Assembly: GCA_020855015.1 (NCBI GenBank)
Contig: JAHKLP010000113.1
Location: forward strand, 1-15,542
From: Methanobacterium sp.
GTDB taxonomy: Archaea; Methanobacteriota; Methanobacteria; Methanobacteriales; Methanobacteriaceae
Length of the DNA: 15,542 nucleotides
Direction: 5' to 3'
In this document: positions 10,149 through 15,542 of the stretch, one piece after another
Position numbering within the stretch: the first letter of the stretch is position 1
How the letters are laid out: every line of letters starts with the position of its first letter
The notes under the pieces: model-generated
Seen by the model: only the letters and a program-made list of their open reading frames with translations
Databases searched by the model: none
What the model was told of the DNA's origin: nothing
Made by a program: the position numbers and the translations under genes

Positions 10149-10538
10149 ATGTGGAATGATTTTACTGAATATATTATTAAACATTACTCTATTAGTCCAT
10201 TGATTGTGGAAATTGGAGTGGGAACCTTTCTAAAGGTTGCCTTTGACTTGAAGCAACATCCTAAGGTCAATATCATCATGACGGATATTAAACCTTACCA
10301 CGACCAGATCATCTTAGATGATATTAGACAACCTGACTTAAAAATATATAAGGATGCAGGACTTATCTACTCCATAAGGCCCCCGGAAGAATTACACCCT
10401 TATCTGGAGAATCTTTCTAACATTACAGGGGCTGATCTAATAATAAAACCACTTTCAACTGATTTTATCAACACTCAAAAGAAGATGGATTTGATTAACT
10501 ATAAAAAAGCAGTTTTTTATAAACGCAGTTTCAAATAA
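10149..10538 (+). CDS. UPF0146 family protein, truncated Rossmann/methyltransferase-like
   Basis: A 129-residue protein that I assign to UPF0146, an uncharacterised archaeal family. Its N-terminal half resembles the start of a class I methyltransferase: VEIGVGTFLKVAFDL at 20-34 looks like the SAM-binding glycine loop, and the acidic TDIKP at 45-49 like motif II. A DDIRQPD segment (57-63) and IYSIRPPEELHP (73-84) follow. The chain then ends at a length about half that of a usual methyltransferase, so catalysis is uncertain. GTGAT four bases before the ATG supports the start. It is divergent from rimI, and about 100 bases separate it from the ATPase gene downstream, which has its own promoter-like sequence. 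The role is unknown. Confidence 0.8.
   Translation: MWNDFTEYIIKHYSISPLIVEIGVGTFLKVAFDLKQHPKVNIIMTDIKPYHDQIILDDIRQPDLKIYKDAGLIYSIRPPEELHPYLENLSNITGADLIIKPLSTDFINTQKKMDLINYKKAVFYKRSFK
10169..10183 (-). promoter_or_regulatory. Probable rimI promoter inside the start of the divergent gene
   Basis: TTTAATAATATATTC on the minus strand is TATA-like and lies about 50-64 bases before the rimI ATG, inside the first codons of the UPF0146 gene. A start site near 10147 would leave a leader of about 27 bases carrying the GGAG site. Because only 29 bases separate the two start codons, at least one promoter must lie in the neighbour's coding sequence. Confidence 0.35.
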
Positions 10539-10578
10539 TAACTTTGTCCATATGAAGACATCATAAAAAAATCATATT

Positions 10579-10586
10579 AAATATAA
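10579..10586 (+). promoter_or_regulatory. Probable TATA box of the cation ATPase gene
   Basis: AAATATAA followed by an A-run lies 51-58 bases before the ATPase ATG. Transcription would start near 10609 and leave a leader of about 28 bases with GGTG at 10623-10626, ten bases before the ATG, a somewhat long spacing. Confidence 0.4.
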
Positions 10587-10636
10587 AAAAGATCATAATT
10601 TTTGTATATGTCAAGATTTTCAGGTGTGCATTAATC

Positions 10637-13171
10637 ATGAAATGGAAGAATTTAAGTGCAGATGAAACCTTAAAAACTCTGAATTCTAGTATAAAAGGAT
10701 TAAGTAATTCTGAAGCTCAAAAACGCCTCTTAGAACACGGTAAAAATGAACTGGTGGAAGAAAAAAAGGCAGGACCCGTAAAGATATTTCTGGGCCAGTT
10801 TATGGACATCCTCATCCTCATCCTGATCATAGCAGCCATTGCCGCTTACTATGTTGGGGATACTTTGGATGCCATTGTCATACTAATTGTAGTCCTTATT
10901 AATGCTGTTGTTGGTTTCATCCAGGAATACCGTGCTGAAAAAGCTATGGAAAAGCTTAAAGGTCTGATATCCAGTGAAGCAGTGGTTATCAGGGACGGTC
11001 AGGAACAGAAAGTACCAGCTGGAGAACTCACCATAGGAGATATAGTTCTTTTAGAGGAAGGAGATAACGTCCCAGCTGATCTTCGTATAATTGAAAGCTA
11101 CGACCTATTGATAGATGAATCTGCCATGACTGGGGAATCTTTACCTGCGGAAAAACATCCCGAAACCATATACTCTGATGATCATGGCACTGCAAACATG
11201 GCATTTATGGAAACTGATGTCTCATCAGGCCGTGGAAAGGGAGTAGTAGTAAAAATAGGTATGAACACCGAGATTGGTAAAATCGCGGAGATGATCCAGG
11301 AAGAAGAAGAACAAACACCCCTACAACAAAAAATTGCAGGTTTAGGTAAGACTCTGGGGTTGCTGGCTGTTTTAGTATGTTCAATAGTGTTTGTGCTTGA
11401 ATATCTGCAGGGAATACCTCTGGTGGAAACTTTTATGACCGCTGTTTCACTGGCAGTGGCTGCAGTTCCCGAAGGTCTACCAGCCATTTTAACCTTAACA
11501 CTGGCTCTGGGAATGCAGCGAATGGCACGAAGTAATGCCATTGTCCGAAAATTATTGGCAGTAGAAACTCTAGGATCCTGTAACGTGATATGCACAGATA
11601 AAACCGGAACACTAACCCTCAACCAGATGACTGTTCGTGATGCCCGGGCCAATGATCCAGAAATGGTATACACAATTTCTGCCCTCTGTAATAATGCCAC
11701 AAAATCTGATGGAAAATTATTGGGAGATCCCACAGATGCTGCAATACTAATATACGCTGATGAAAATGGTTACAACCGCAAGGAGATGGAAGAAAAATAT
11801 CTCCGCCTGCTGGAGATTCCATTGGACAGTACCAGAAAGAGGATGACCACTGTAAACCAGATTGAAGGTGAACGATACTTACTGATAAAGGGGGCTCCAG
11901 AGGTCCTCCTGCACAGATGCACTGAAATTGAAGGGGAAACTGGTATTCGCCCCATAAAACCTGATGATACTGATAATGTAATGAAAGAACTAAATGAAAT
12001 GACTGGTAATGCACTTCGGGTTCTTGGTTTCGCTTATCGTAAGTTAAGTCCTGATGAAGACTTAAATGATAAAGAAGCACTGGAAAAGGATCTTATCTTT
12101 GCTGGGCTGGTGGGTATGATGGATCCACCACGTGAAGAAGCTAAAGAAGCCATTGCAATAGCAAAAAAGGCAGGTATAAAAGTTGTTATGATCACAGGAG
12201 ATCACAAAGACACAGCGGTGGCTATAGCTCGAGAAATCAGCCTAGTAGATGGTAAGGATATTGTTGCACTTACCGGATCTGATCTGGATAATCTAAGTGA
12301 TCAAGAATTTGAAAATATGGTAAATGACGTCAGTGTATATGCCAGAGTATTTCCTGAACAGAAAGTTCGCATAGTTGAAACCCTTAAAAAGATGGATAAC
12401 GTTGCTTCAATGACTGGTGATGGTGTAAATGATGCTCCCGCACTTAAAAAAGCAGCTATTGGCGTGGCAATGGGAAGTGGTACGGATGTGGCCAAGGAGT
12501 CCGCGGACATGCTACTTCAGGATGATAACTTCGCAACAATCGTCAAAGCAGTGCGCGAAGGGCGTACTATTTTTGATAACATTAGGCGGTTTGTCCGGTT
12601 TCAGCTTTCCACCAACATAGGAGCCATACTAACCATAACCTCAGCATCACTATTTAGCTTGCCAGTTCCTTTCAACCCCATACAGGTTTTATGGATTAAC
12701 ATAATTATGGATGGGCCTCCAGCCCAGTCCTTAGGTGTTGAACCACCAGAAAAAAATGTTATGAATCGTCCCCCACTTAAAGAAGAGATCATCCCCCGTA
12801 AAAATCTCTTAAAAATCGTTATCGCAGGAGTGGTTATGACTGTCGGAACTTTGGCTCTTTATTCCTATATTTTATCTGCTGATCCGTCTCCGGCCCACGA
12901 AAATGTAAAGGCCATGACCATGGCTTTCACCGTTTTTGTCATGTATCAAATATTTAATGTATTCAACTGCCGTTCTGAAAGTGGATTTTCCAATAAATTC
13001 CTCTTATTGGCAGTTGGAGCGTCTGTTCTTCTGCAATTGGGAGTTATATATCTACCATTCCTTCAGGGAATCTTCAGAACTACAGCTCTAGGTGCCTTTG
13101 ATTGGGTTTTAATTCTTTTGATTGCAAGCACCATCCTGGTAAGTGACTGGCTGGCAGAGAGATTCATATAA
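10637..13171 (+). CDS. P2-type cation-transporting ATPase, Ca2+/Mn2+ (SPCA/PMR1-like)
   Basis: An 844-residue membrane P-type ATPase that pumps cations out of the cytosol using ATP. Order: N-terminal cation-ATPase domain (1-45), membrane helices 1-2 (about 50-95), actuator domain with TGES at 165-168, helices 3-4 (about 238-297) with PEGLP at 278-282, phosphorylation site D321 in DKTGTLT, nucleotide site KGAP at 418-421, MITGD at 518-522, hinge TGDGVNDAP at 593-601, then helices 5-10. Helix 6 reads WINIIMDGPPAQSLG with N688, D692 and Q696. This matches yeast PMR1 and animal SPCA, which move Ca2+ and Mn2+, rather than SERCA (NLVTDG). Length is normal and no heavy-metal domain is attached. It is most likely a Ca2+ and/or Mn2+ exporter; the ion is inferred. 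Older annotation might call it PacL/MgtA. Confidence 0.92.
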   Translation: MKWKNLSADETLKTLNSSIKGLSNSEAQKRLLEHGKNELVEEKKAGPVKIFLGQFMDILILILIIAAIAAYYVGDTLDAIVILIVVLINAVVGFIQEYRAEKAMEKLKGLISSEAVVIRDGQEQKVPAGELTIGDIVLLEEGDNVPADLRIIESYDLLIDESAMTGESLPAEKHPETIYSDDHGTANMAFMETDVSSGRGKGVVVKIGMNTEIGKIAEMIQEEEEQTPLQQKIAGLGKTLGLLAVLVCSIVFVLEYLQGIPLVETFMTAVSLAVAAVPEGLPAILTLTLALGMQRMARSNAIVRKLLAVETLGSCNVICTDKTGTLTLNQMTVRDARANDPEMVYTISALCNNATKSDGKLLGDPTDAAILIYADENGYNRKEMEEKYLRLLEIPLDSTRKRMTTVNQIEGERYLLIKGAPEVLLHRCTEIEGETGIRPIKPDDTDNVMKELNEMTGNALRVLGFAYRKLSPDEDLNDKEALEKDLIFAGLVGMMDPPREEAKEAIAIAKKAGIKVVMITGDHKDTAVAIAREISLVDGKDIVALTGSDLDNLSDQEFENMVNDVSVYARVFPEQKVRIVETLKKMDNVASMTGDGVNDAPALKKAAIGVAMGSGTDVAKESADMLLQDDNFATIVKAVREGRTIFDNIRRFVRFQLSTNIGAILTITSASLFSLPVPFNPIQVLWINIIMDGPPAQSLGVEPPEKNVMNRPPLKEEIIPRKNLLKIVIAGVVMTVGTLALYSYILSADPSPAHENVKAMTMAFTVFVMYQIFNVFNCRSESGFSNKFLLLAVGASVLLQLGVIYLPFLQGIFRTTALGAFDWVLILLIASTILVSDWLAERFI

Positions 13172-13177
13172 AAATCA

Positions 13178-13185
13178 TTTATAAC
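13178..13185 (+). promoter_or_regulatory. Possible TATA box for cobK
   Basis: TTTATAAC lies 32-39 bases before the cobK ATG in the 45-base gap after the ATPase stop. Transcription would start near 13207 with a short leader carrying AGGAG. The gene could equally be read through from the ATPase. Confidence 0.3.
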
Positions 13186-13216
13186 CGGGTGATGAAAAAT
13201 TAGCCAGGAGTATAAA

Positions 13217-14041
13217 ATGAAAGTATTAGTAATGGCTGGAACCAGTGATGCTAGAGAGATTATTAAATGTTTATCCAGAGCAGGTGTCTGGGTTCTGGCC
13301 ACTGCCACCACCCGCCACGGAACTGACCTTGCCCTCAATTCAGGGGCGGATAAGATTCTGGGAGGACGTTTTGATTCTGGCCAATTGGTTAGGATAATGA
13401 AGGAAAATAATGTCCAATATTTAATCGATGCTACTCATCCTTTCGCATCTCTTGCCACTAAACATGCTATAGATGCATCTGAAAACAGTGAAGTAGACTA
13501 TATACGTTTTGAAAGACCTCCAAGTAAAATTCCGGATAGTCAACTACTTTATAAGTGTTCTTCTTTCGAAGAAGCCACCCATAAAATACTGGACATTAAA
13601 AAAGGAACAAAAGAGGGTTCATTGGAAAATCAAGTTCAGGGGAAAATTTTACATCTGGCAGGTGTGAATACCTTGCATTATCTGACCGAAATGATTTCTC
13701 CCCATCAGATTGTGGCACGTATTCTTCCTTCAGTTTATTCTCTTGAAAAATGTCTCAAAATGGGGATCCCTCATGGCAATATCGTGGCTATGGAAGGTGT
13801 ATTTTCCAAGGAATTTAATAAGATCCTCATGAAAGAATACCAGATTGATCTTGTTTTGACCAAGGAAAGTGGAGACAGCGGGGGTTTTATGTCAAAGATA
13901 GATGCTGCGCTTGATCTAGAAATACCAGTCGTTATTGTTATGCGTCCTCAAATTGACGAACTTAACGGGAGAAGAGTATTCAGTGATGTTAAAGCATTAT
14001 GTGAGGATGTTTTATCCAATTTATCAATTGAAAAATCATAA
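13217..14041 (+). CDS. cobK: Precorrin-6A / cobalt-precorrin-6A reductase
   Basis: A 274-residue CobK/CbiJ-family enzyme that uses NAD(P)H to reduce the corrin precursor at the precorrin-6A stage of cobamide synthesis. Methanogens need cobamides for the methyltransferase Mtr. Visible are the nucleotide-binding start VLVMAGTSDAREI with GTSDA at 8-12, DATHPFA at 71-77, RFERPP at 97-102, and the C-terminal TKESG-x3-GG-x3-K at 215-227 followed by IPVVIVMRP at 236-244, all family hallmarks. Length is normal. AGGAG six bases before the ATG fixes the start. No other cob/cbi gene is in the window, so it stands apart from the rest of the pathway. In an anaerobe the substrate is more likely the cobalt-containing form (CbiJ function). 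Confidence 0.93.
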   Translation: MKVLVMAGTSDAREIIKCLSRAGVWVLATATTRHGTDLALNSGADKILGGRFDSGQLVRIMKENNVQYLIDATHPFASLATKHAIDASENSEVDYIRFERPPSKIPDSQLLYKCSSFEEATHKILDIKKGTKEGSLENQVQGKILHLAGVNTLHYLTEMISPHQIVARILPSVYSLEKCLKMGIPHGNIVAMEGVFSKEFNKILMKEYQIDLVLTKESGDSGGFMSKIDAALDLEIPVVIVMRPQIDELNGRRVFSDVKALCEDVLSNLSIEKS

Positions 14042-14047
14042 AAAAAA
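14040..14047 (-). terminator. Oligo-T terminator of the C/D box sRNA
   Basis: Eight consecutive A on the plus strand read as T8 on the minus strand, about 18 bases after the end of the guide RNA's terminal stem. This is placed and oriented as an archaeal oligo-T terminator for the sRNA. It overlaps the stop codon of the convergent cobK gene. Confidence 0.5.
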
Positions 14048-14065
14048 TTTTAATTTGATTTGGAT

Positions 14066-14126
14066 AAGCCTCAGCTCGCCCATCAGTCATCACGGATTCA
14101 GAGCTCATAGGGTTCATCATTGGCTT
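14066..14126 (-). ncRNA. Archaeal C/D box guide RNA (2'-O-methylation guide)
   Basis: Read on the minus strand, every element of a symmetrical archaeal C/D sRNA is present in order: stem arm AAGCC (14126-14122), C box ATGATGA (14120-14114), a 12-nt guide ACCCTATGAGCT (14113-14102), D' box CTGA (14101-14098), a 4-nt linker, C' box GTGATGA (14093-14087), a second 12-nt guide CTGATGGGCGAG (14086-14075), D box CTGA (14074-14071), and stem arm GGCTT (14070-14066), complementary to the first. Such RNAs assemble with L7Ae, Nop5 and fibrillarin and methylate the target base paired five positions upstream of D or D'. The targets would carry AGCUCAUAGGGU and CUCGCCCAUCAG; the rule points to the fifth base (C) of each. 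The first looks like a tRNA D-arm but this is untested. GC content is well above the flanking DNA. Confidence 0.88.
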
Positions 14127-14149
14127 GATAGAACATATAAAATAAGGAT

Positions 14150-14164
14150 TTAATCATAAAAACT
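14150..14164 (-). promoter_or_regulatory. Probable promoter of the C/D box sRNA
   Basis: AGTTTTTATGATTAA on the minus strand is TATA-like and centred about 30 bases before the 5' stem of the sRNA, the expected distance. A second AT-rich block, ATTTTATATG at 14134-14143, is too close to be the box unless the transcript starts within the C box. Confidence 0.4.
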
Positions 14165-14167
14165 AAA

Positions 14168-14188
14168 TTGGAGTTAAGGTGTTTATCC
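14168..14188 (+). repeat. Candidate left terminal inverted repeat of the IS
   Basis: TTGGAG-TTAAGGTGTTT-ATCC. Read against the reverse complement of the right end it shares TTGGAG at the outer edge, a central AA-x-TG pattern and ATCC, with a two-base length difference. This fits a degraded terminal repeat, but chance in AT-rich DNA is not excluded. Confidence 0.4.
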
Positions 14189-14286
14189 GCCCATACGATC
14201 CTATAGTTATTTTTTTATTTTTTTCTAACAGTATCTTTAATAATTCTAGCATTTCTCTGATATAAATTTTTAGGGTCTTAGATTTT

Positions 14287-15268
14287 TTATGTTTCGGAAA
14301 GCTTTTGTAAGGCTGTTTTTGAGTTGTACCCTAATGTTGTGATTAGCCCTGCTAAGAATACAATTAATATGATGGTTTTTTAGCTGATTTCGGAGTATAT
14401 TTGTGTATTTTTCTTAAGTTAAGTCCTGATTTGCATAATTTGAAGAAGTCTTCGATTTTTCCATGTATGGGTTTGTATCGTTTCCAATTTGTATTTTTTG
14501 GATTAAAATTGTTTTTAGTTTTTGATTCTGTTTTTTTATTTTTAAATACGCTTAATGGGTAGGTTAATTTGTCATTTAATTTTCTGATTTTGAAATTTTC
14601 TTTGGGGAAAATTAACGGAACGATTTTATATTTGGAAATGCCGATTTGGTATTTTTCGTAACTTTAATATCCTCGATCGAATATTATCGTGTCTTTTTTT
14701 TGATTATTCGTCGTTTTCTGAGGTTTTCCATTATTTCGGCGAATGTCTTTGTATCGTGTGGTGCTCCAGTGTGTATTAAAATGGCAACAGGCATTTTAGG
14801 CTCGTATTCTATGACTATGGTGGTTTTAAATCCTATGTAAAATCCATATGGAGATGCATATCTCCATTTGAGATTTTTTGTGGTGTTTTTTAGACCGATG
14901 TTTGCGTTTGGTATTGTAATCTAAGTTTATTTGTGTTGCATCAACAATAAATGTTCGTTTAAATTGTTTTTTAGTGGTTTTATTTGTATTAATGTGCTAT
15001 TTACAATTTAAAGGAATTTTTAGGGTTCAAATCTGGATATGAATTCAGAAACCGGGATTGCAGTTGGAACTTTGTCTATTTTGAAGAATTTTAGCAACTT
15101 TTTATCTCTTTTTAGCTCAGAAGCAACGAATTCTATAGTGGTATTGAGGAAAATAGCTGTGAAGATGGTTTTAATAGATAAAATCATCATATTAATCTTT
15201 TTAACTCTTTTAGAAGTTAGTATCATTCTAGATTTTCTAGAACCGATAATTTTAAATATTTTCTCCAA
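14287..15268 (-). pseudogene. Broken ISM1-type DDE transposase
   Basis: Six collinear minus-strand segments in changing frames rebuild one transposase of about 325 residues. Segment 1 (15268-15023, TTG start) is the N-terminal part, with LNTTIEFVASEL and VSEFISRFEP, followed by two in-frame stops (15022-15020 and 15010-15008) within KKFLKIVNSTL. Frame then shifts in a 6-A run (14967-14972) to RTFIVDAT, the first catalytic Asp, and shifts again near 14910 to WRYASPYGFYIGFK and ILIHTGAPHD. An 8-A run (14694-14701) shifts to DTIIFDRGY, the second Asp, with a stop at 14666-14664; KYKIVPLIFPKENF and HGKIEDFF, the Glu, follow. A last shift in a 6-A run (14376-14381) leads to IILIVFLAGLITTLGY and the stop. 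At least three stops and four frameshifts make it non-functional. Confidence 0.85.
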
Positions 15269-15305
15269 TAAGATATAGTTTGGGTCTTATTTACTGTAAT
15301 TTAGG

Positions 15306-15328
15306 GGATGTTTCATTTTATTCTCCAA
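15306..15328 (-). repeat. Candidate right terminal inverted repeat of the IS
   Basis: On the minus strand this reads TTGGAG-AATAAAATGAAAC-ATCC, matching the left end in its outer six bases and in ATCC. It lies about 40 bases upstream of the transposase start, as expected for such an element. Confidence 0.4.
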
Positions 15329-15392
15329 ATAAATGTATATAAACATAATAATTGAATTTAACGGTTCAGAAGCCCATTAATTATCATATAAT

Positions 15393-15413
15393 ATGAAATT
15401 TAAATAATTTCAT
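15393..15413. promoter_or_regulatory. Perfect 8-bp inverted repeat overlapping a likely promoter
   Basis: ATGAAATT (15393-15400) and AATTTCAT (15406-15413) are exact complements around TAAAT. The palindrome is centred about 50 bases before the ATG at 15454 and overlaps TTTAAATAATT, the best TATA candidate at the right distance (leader of about 25 bases). Its place over the core promoter is typical of an archaeal repressor operator. Confidence 0.45.
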
Positions 15414-15453
15414 GAATTTATATTCGTTCTTTGGTACAATGAAGGTGAGATAG

Positions 15454-15542
15454 ATGCTGTCAAACAAAAAAAACTTAGATGAAATGAAGGAAGAGAATAA
15501 GGAAACAACAATTTATGGAAGTCGATATTTTGCAAAAGGTAT
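15454..15542 (+). CDS. N-terminus of a probable glutamate decarboxylase (partial)
   Basis: The first 29 codons of a gene that runs off the right edge. A perfect GGTGA five bases before the ATG fixes the start. The translation is a charged, Lys/Glu-rich leader followed by TTIYGSRYFAKG. An SRYF segment after such a leader resembles the start of group II pyridoxal-phosphate glutamate decarboxylases, which remove the alpha-carboxyl of glutamate to give GABA and are found in some Methanobacteriales. None of the catalytic region is visible, so this is a family-resemblance call from one short motif. It is preceded by a palindromic candidate operator and TATA-like DNA and is separated from cobK by the sRNA and the dead insertion sequence. 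Confidence 0.5.
   Translation, partial: MLSNKKNLDEMKEENKETTIYGSRYFAKG

Larger units (their letters stand above)
14168..15328 (-). mobile_element. Decayed ISM1-like insertion sequence
   Basis: A roughly 1.16 kb element bounded by imperfect inverted ends that both start TTGGAG and share ATCC further in, enclosing the remains of one DDE transposase on the minus strand. The ISM1 element of Methanobrevibacter, as I recall it, is about 1.18 kb with 29-bp imperfect ends, so size and layout agree. I could not find a convincing target duplication: the flanks are ...aaactaaa and ataaatgt.... The boundaries are therefore tentative, while the transposase remnant inside is clear. Codon and base use is even more AT-rich than in the neighbouring genes. 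Confidence 0.6.

Noticed and set aside
13189..13195. GTGATGA, a perfect C-box sequence, between the ATPase and cobK.
   Set aside because: No CTGA D or D' box and no terminal stem follow within the next 40 bases, so it is not a second C/D sRNA.
13191..13202. A mini-ORF (ATG AAA AAT TAG) before cobK that could act as a leader peptide.
   Set aside because: At three residues, with GGGTG directly abutting the ATG, it has no usable ribosome spacing; chance is enough.
14848..14867. ATGGAGAT-GCAT-ATCTCCAT, an 8-bp perfect inverted repeat.
   Set aside because: It lies inside the well-conserved transposase segment (WRYASPYG) and is explained by coding sequence.
15039..15278. A plus-strand open frame of 79 codons within the insertion sequence.
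   Set aside because: It is the complement of the transposase N-terminal segment, which reads as a recognisable protein on the minus strand.
14273..15289. An 8-bp direct repeat, GGGTCTTA, at 14273-14280 and 15282-15289 flanks the transposase remnant and could be a target duplication.
   Set aside because: The bases just inside the two copies are not inverted repeats of each other, and the left copy lies too close to the transposase stop. The TTGGAG ends farther out fit better.

Overview
The window is AT-rich archaeal DNA and most likely comes from a methanogen of the order Methanobacteriales (Methanobacterium-like). The evidence is the gene content: a TfuA protein of the type that thioamidates methyl-coenzyme M reductase, an UPF0146 protein, a cobalt-precorrin reductase and a decayed transposase that reads like the ISM1 type described from Methanobrevibacter. 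GGTGA-type ribosome binding sites, AT-rich TATA-like boxes and oligo-T terminators also fit. Every functional statement rests on reading the sequence and on knowledge of the families; no database search was run.

Layout. (1) Positions 1-2058, plus strand: the tail of an unidentified gene, then a two-gene unit of tfuA and a LarE/PP-loop sulfurtransferase homologue with a cysteine-rich C-terminal extension. (2) Positions 2101-5082, minus strand: a four-gene unit in the order amidohydrolase, universal stress protein, four-CBS-domain protein and a small unknown protein. (3) Positions 5223-10119, minus strand: rimI-like acetyltransferase, carA, carB. CarA and CarB make carbamoyl phosphate for pyrimidines and arginine. 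(4) Positions 10149-14041, plus strand: UPF0146 protein, a P2-type cation ATPase with secretory-pathway Ca2+/Mn2+ ATPase-like ion-site residues, and CobK/CbiJ of corrinoid synthesis. (5) Positions 14042-15453 contain no intact protein gene. They hold a textbook archaeal C/D box guide RNA on the minus strand, then a roughly 1.16 kb decayed insertion sequence whose transposase frame is broken by stops and frameshifts. (6) From 15454 a new plus-strand gene begins, probably a glutamate decarboxylase, behind a perfect 8-bp inverted repeat.

The strongest unannotated item is the C/D box sRNA at 14066-14126. It has C, D', C' and D boxes, two 12-nt guides, a terminal stem, a plausible promoter and an oligo-T terminator. 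The most suggestive functional link is tfuA with the LarE-like sulfurtransferase, which hints at a dedicated sulfur supply for McrA thioamidation. The amidohydrolase-Usp-CBS operon may have an adenine-nucleotide theme.
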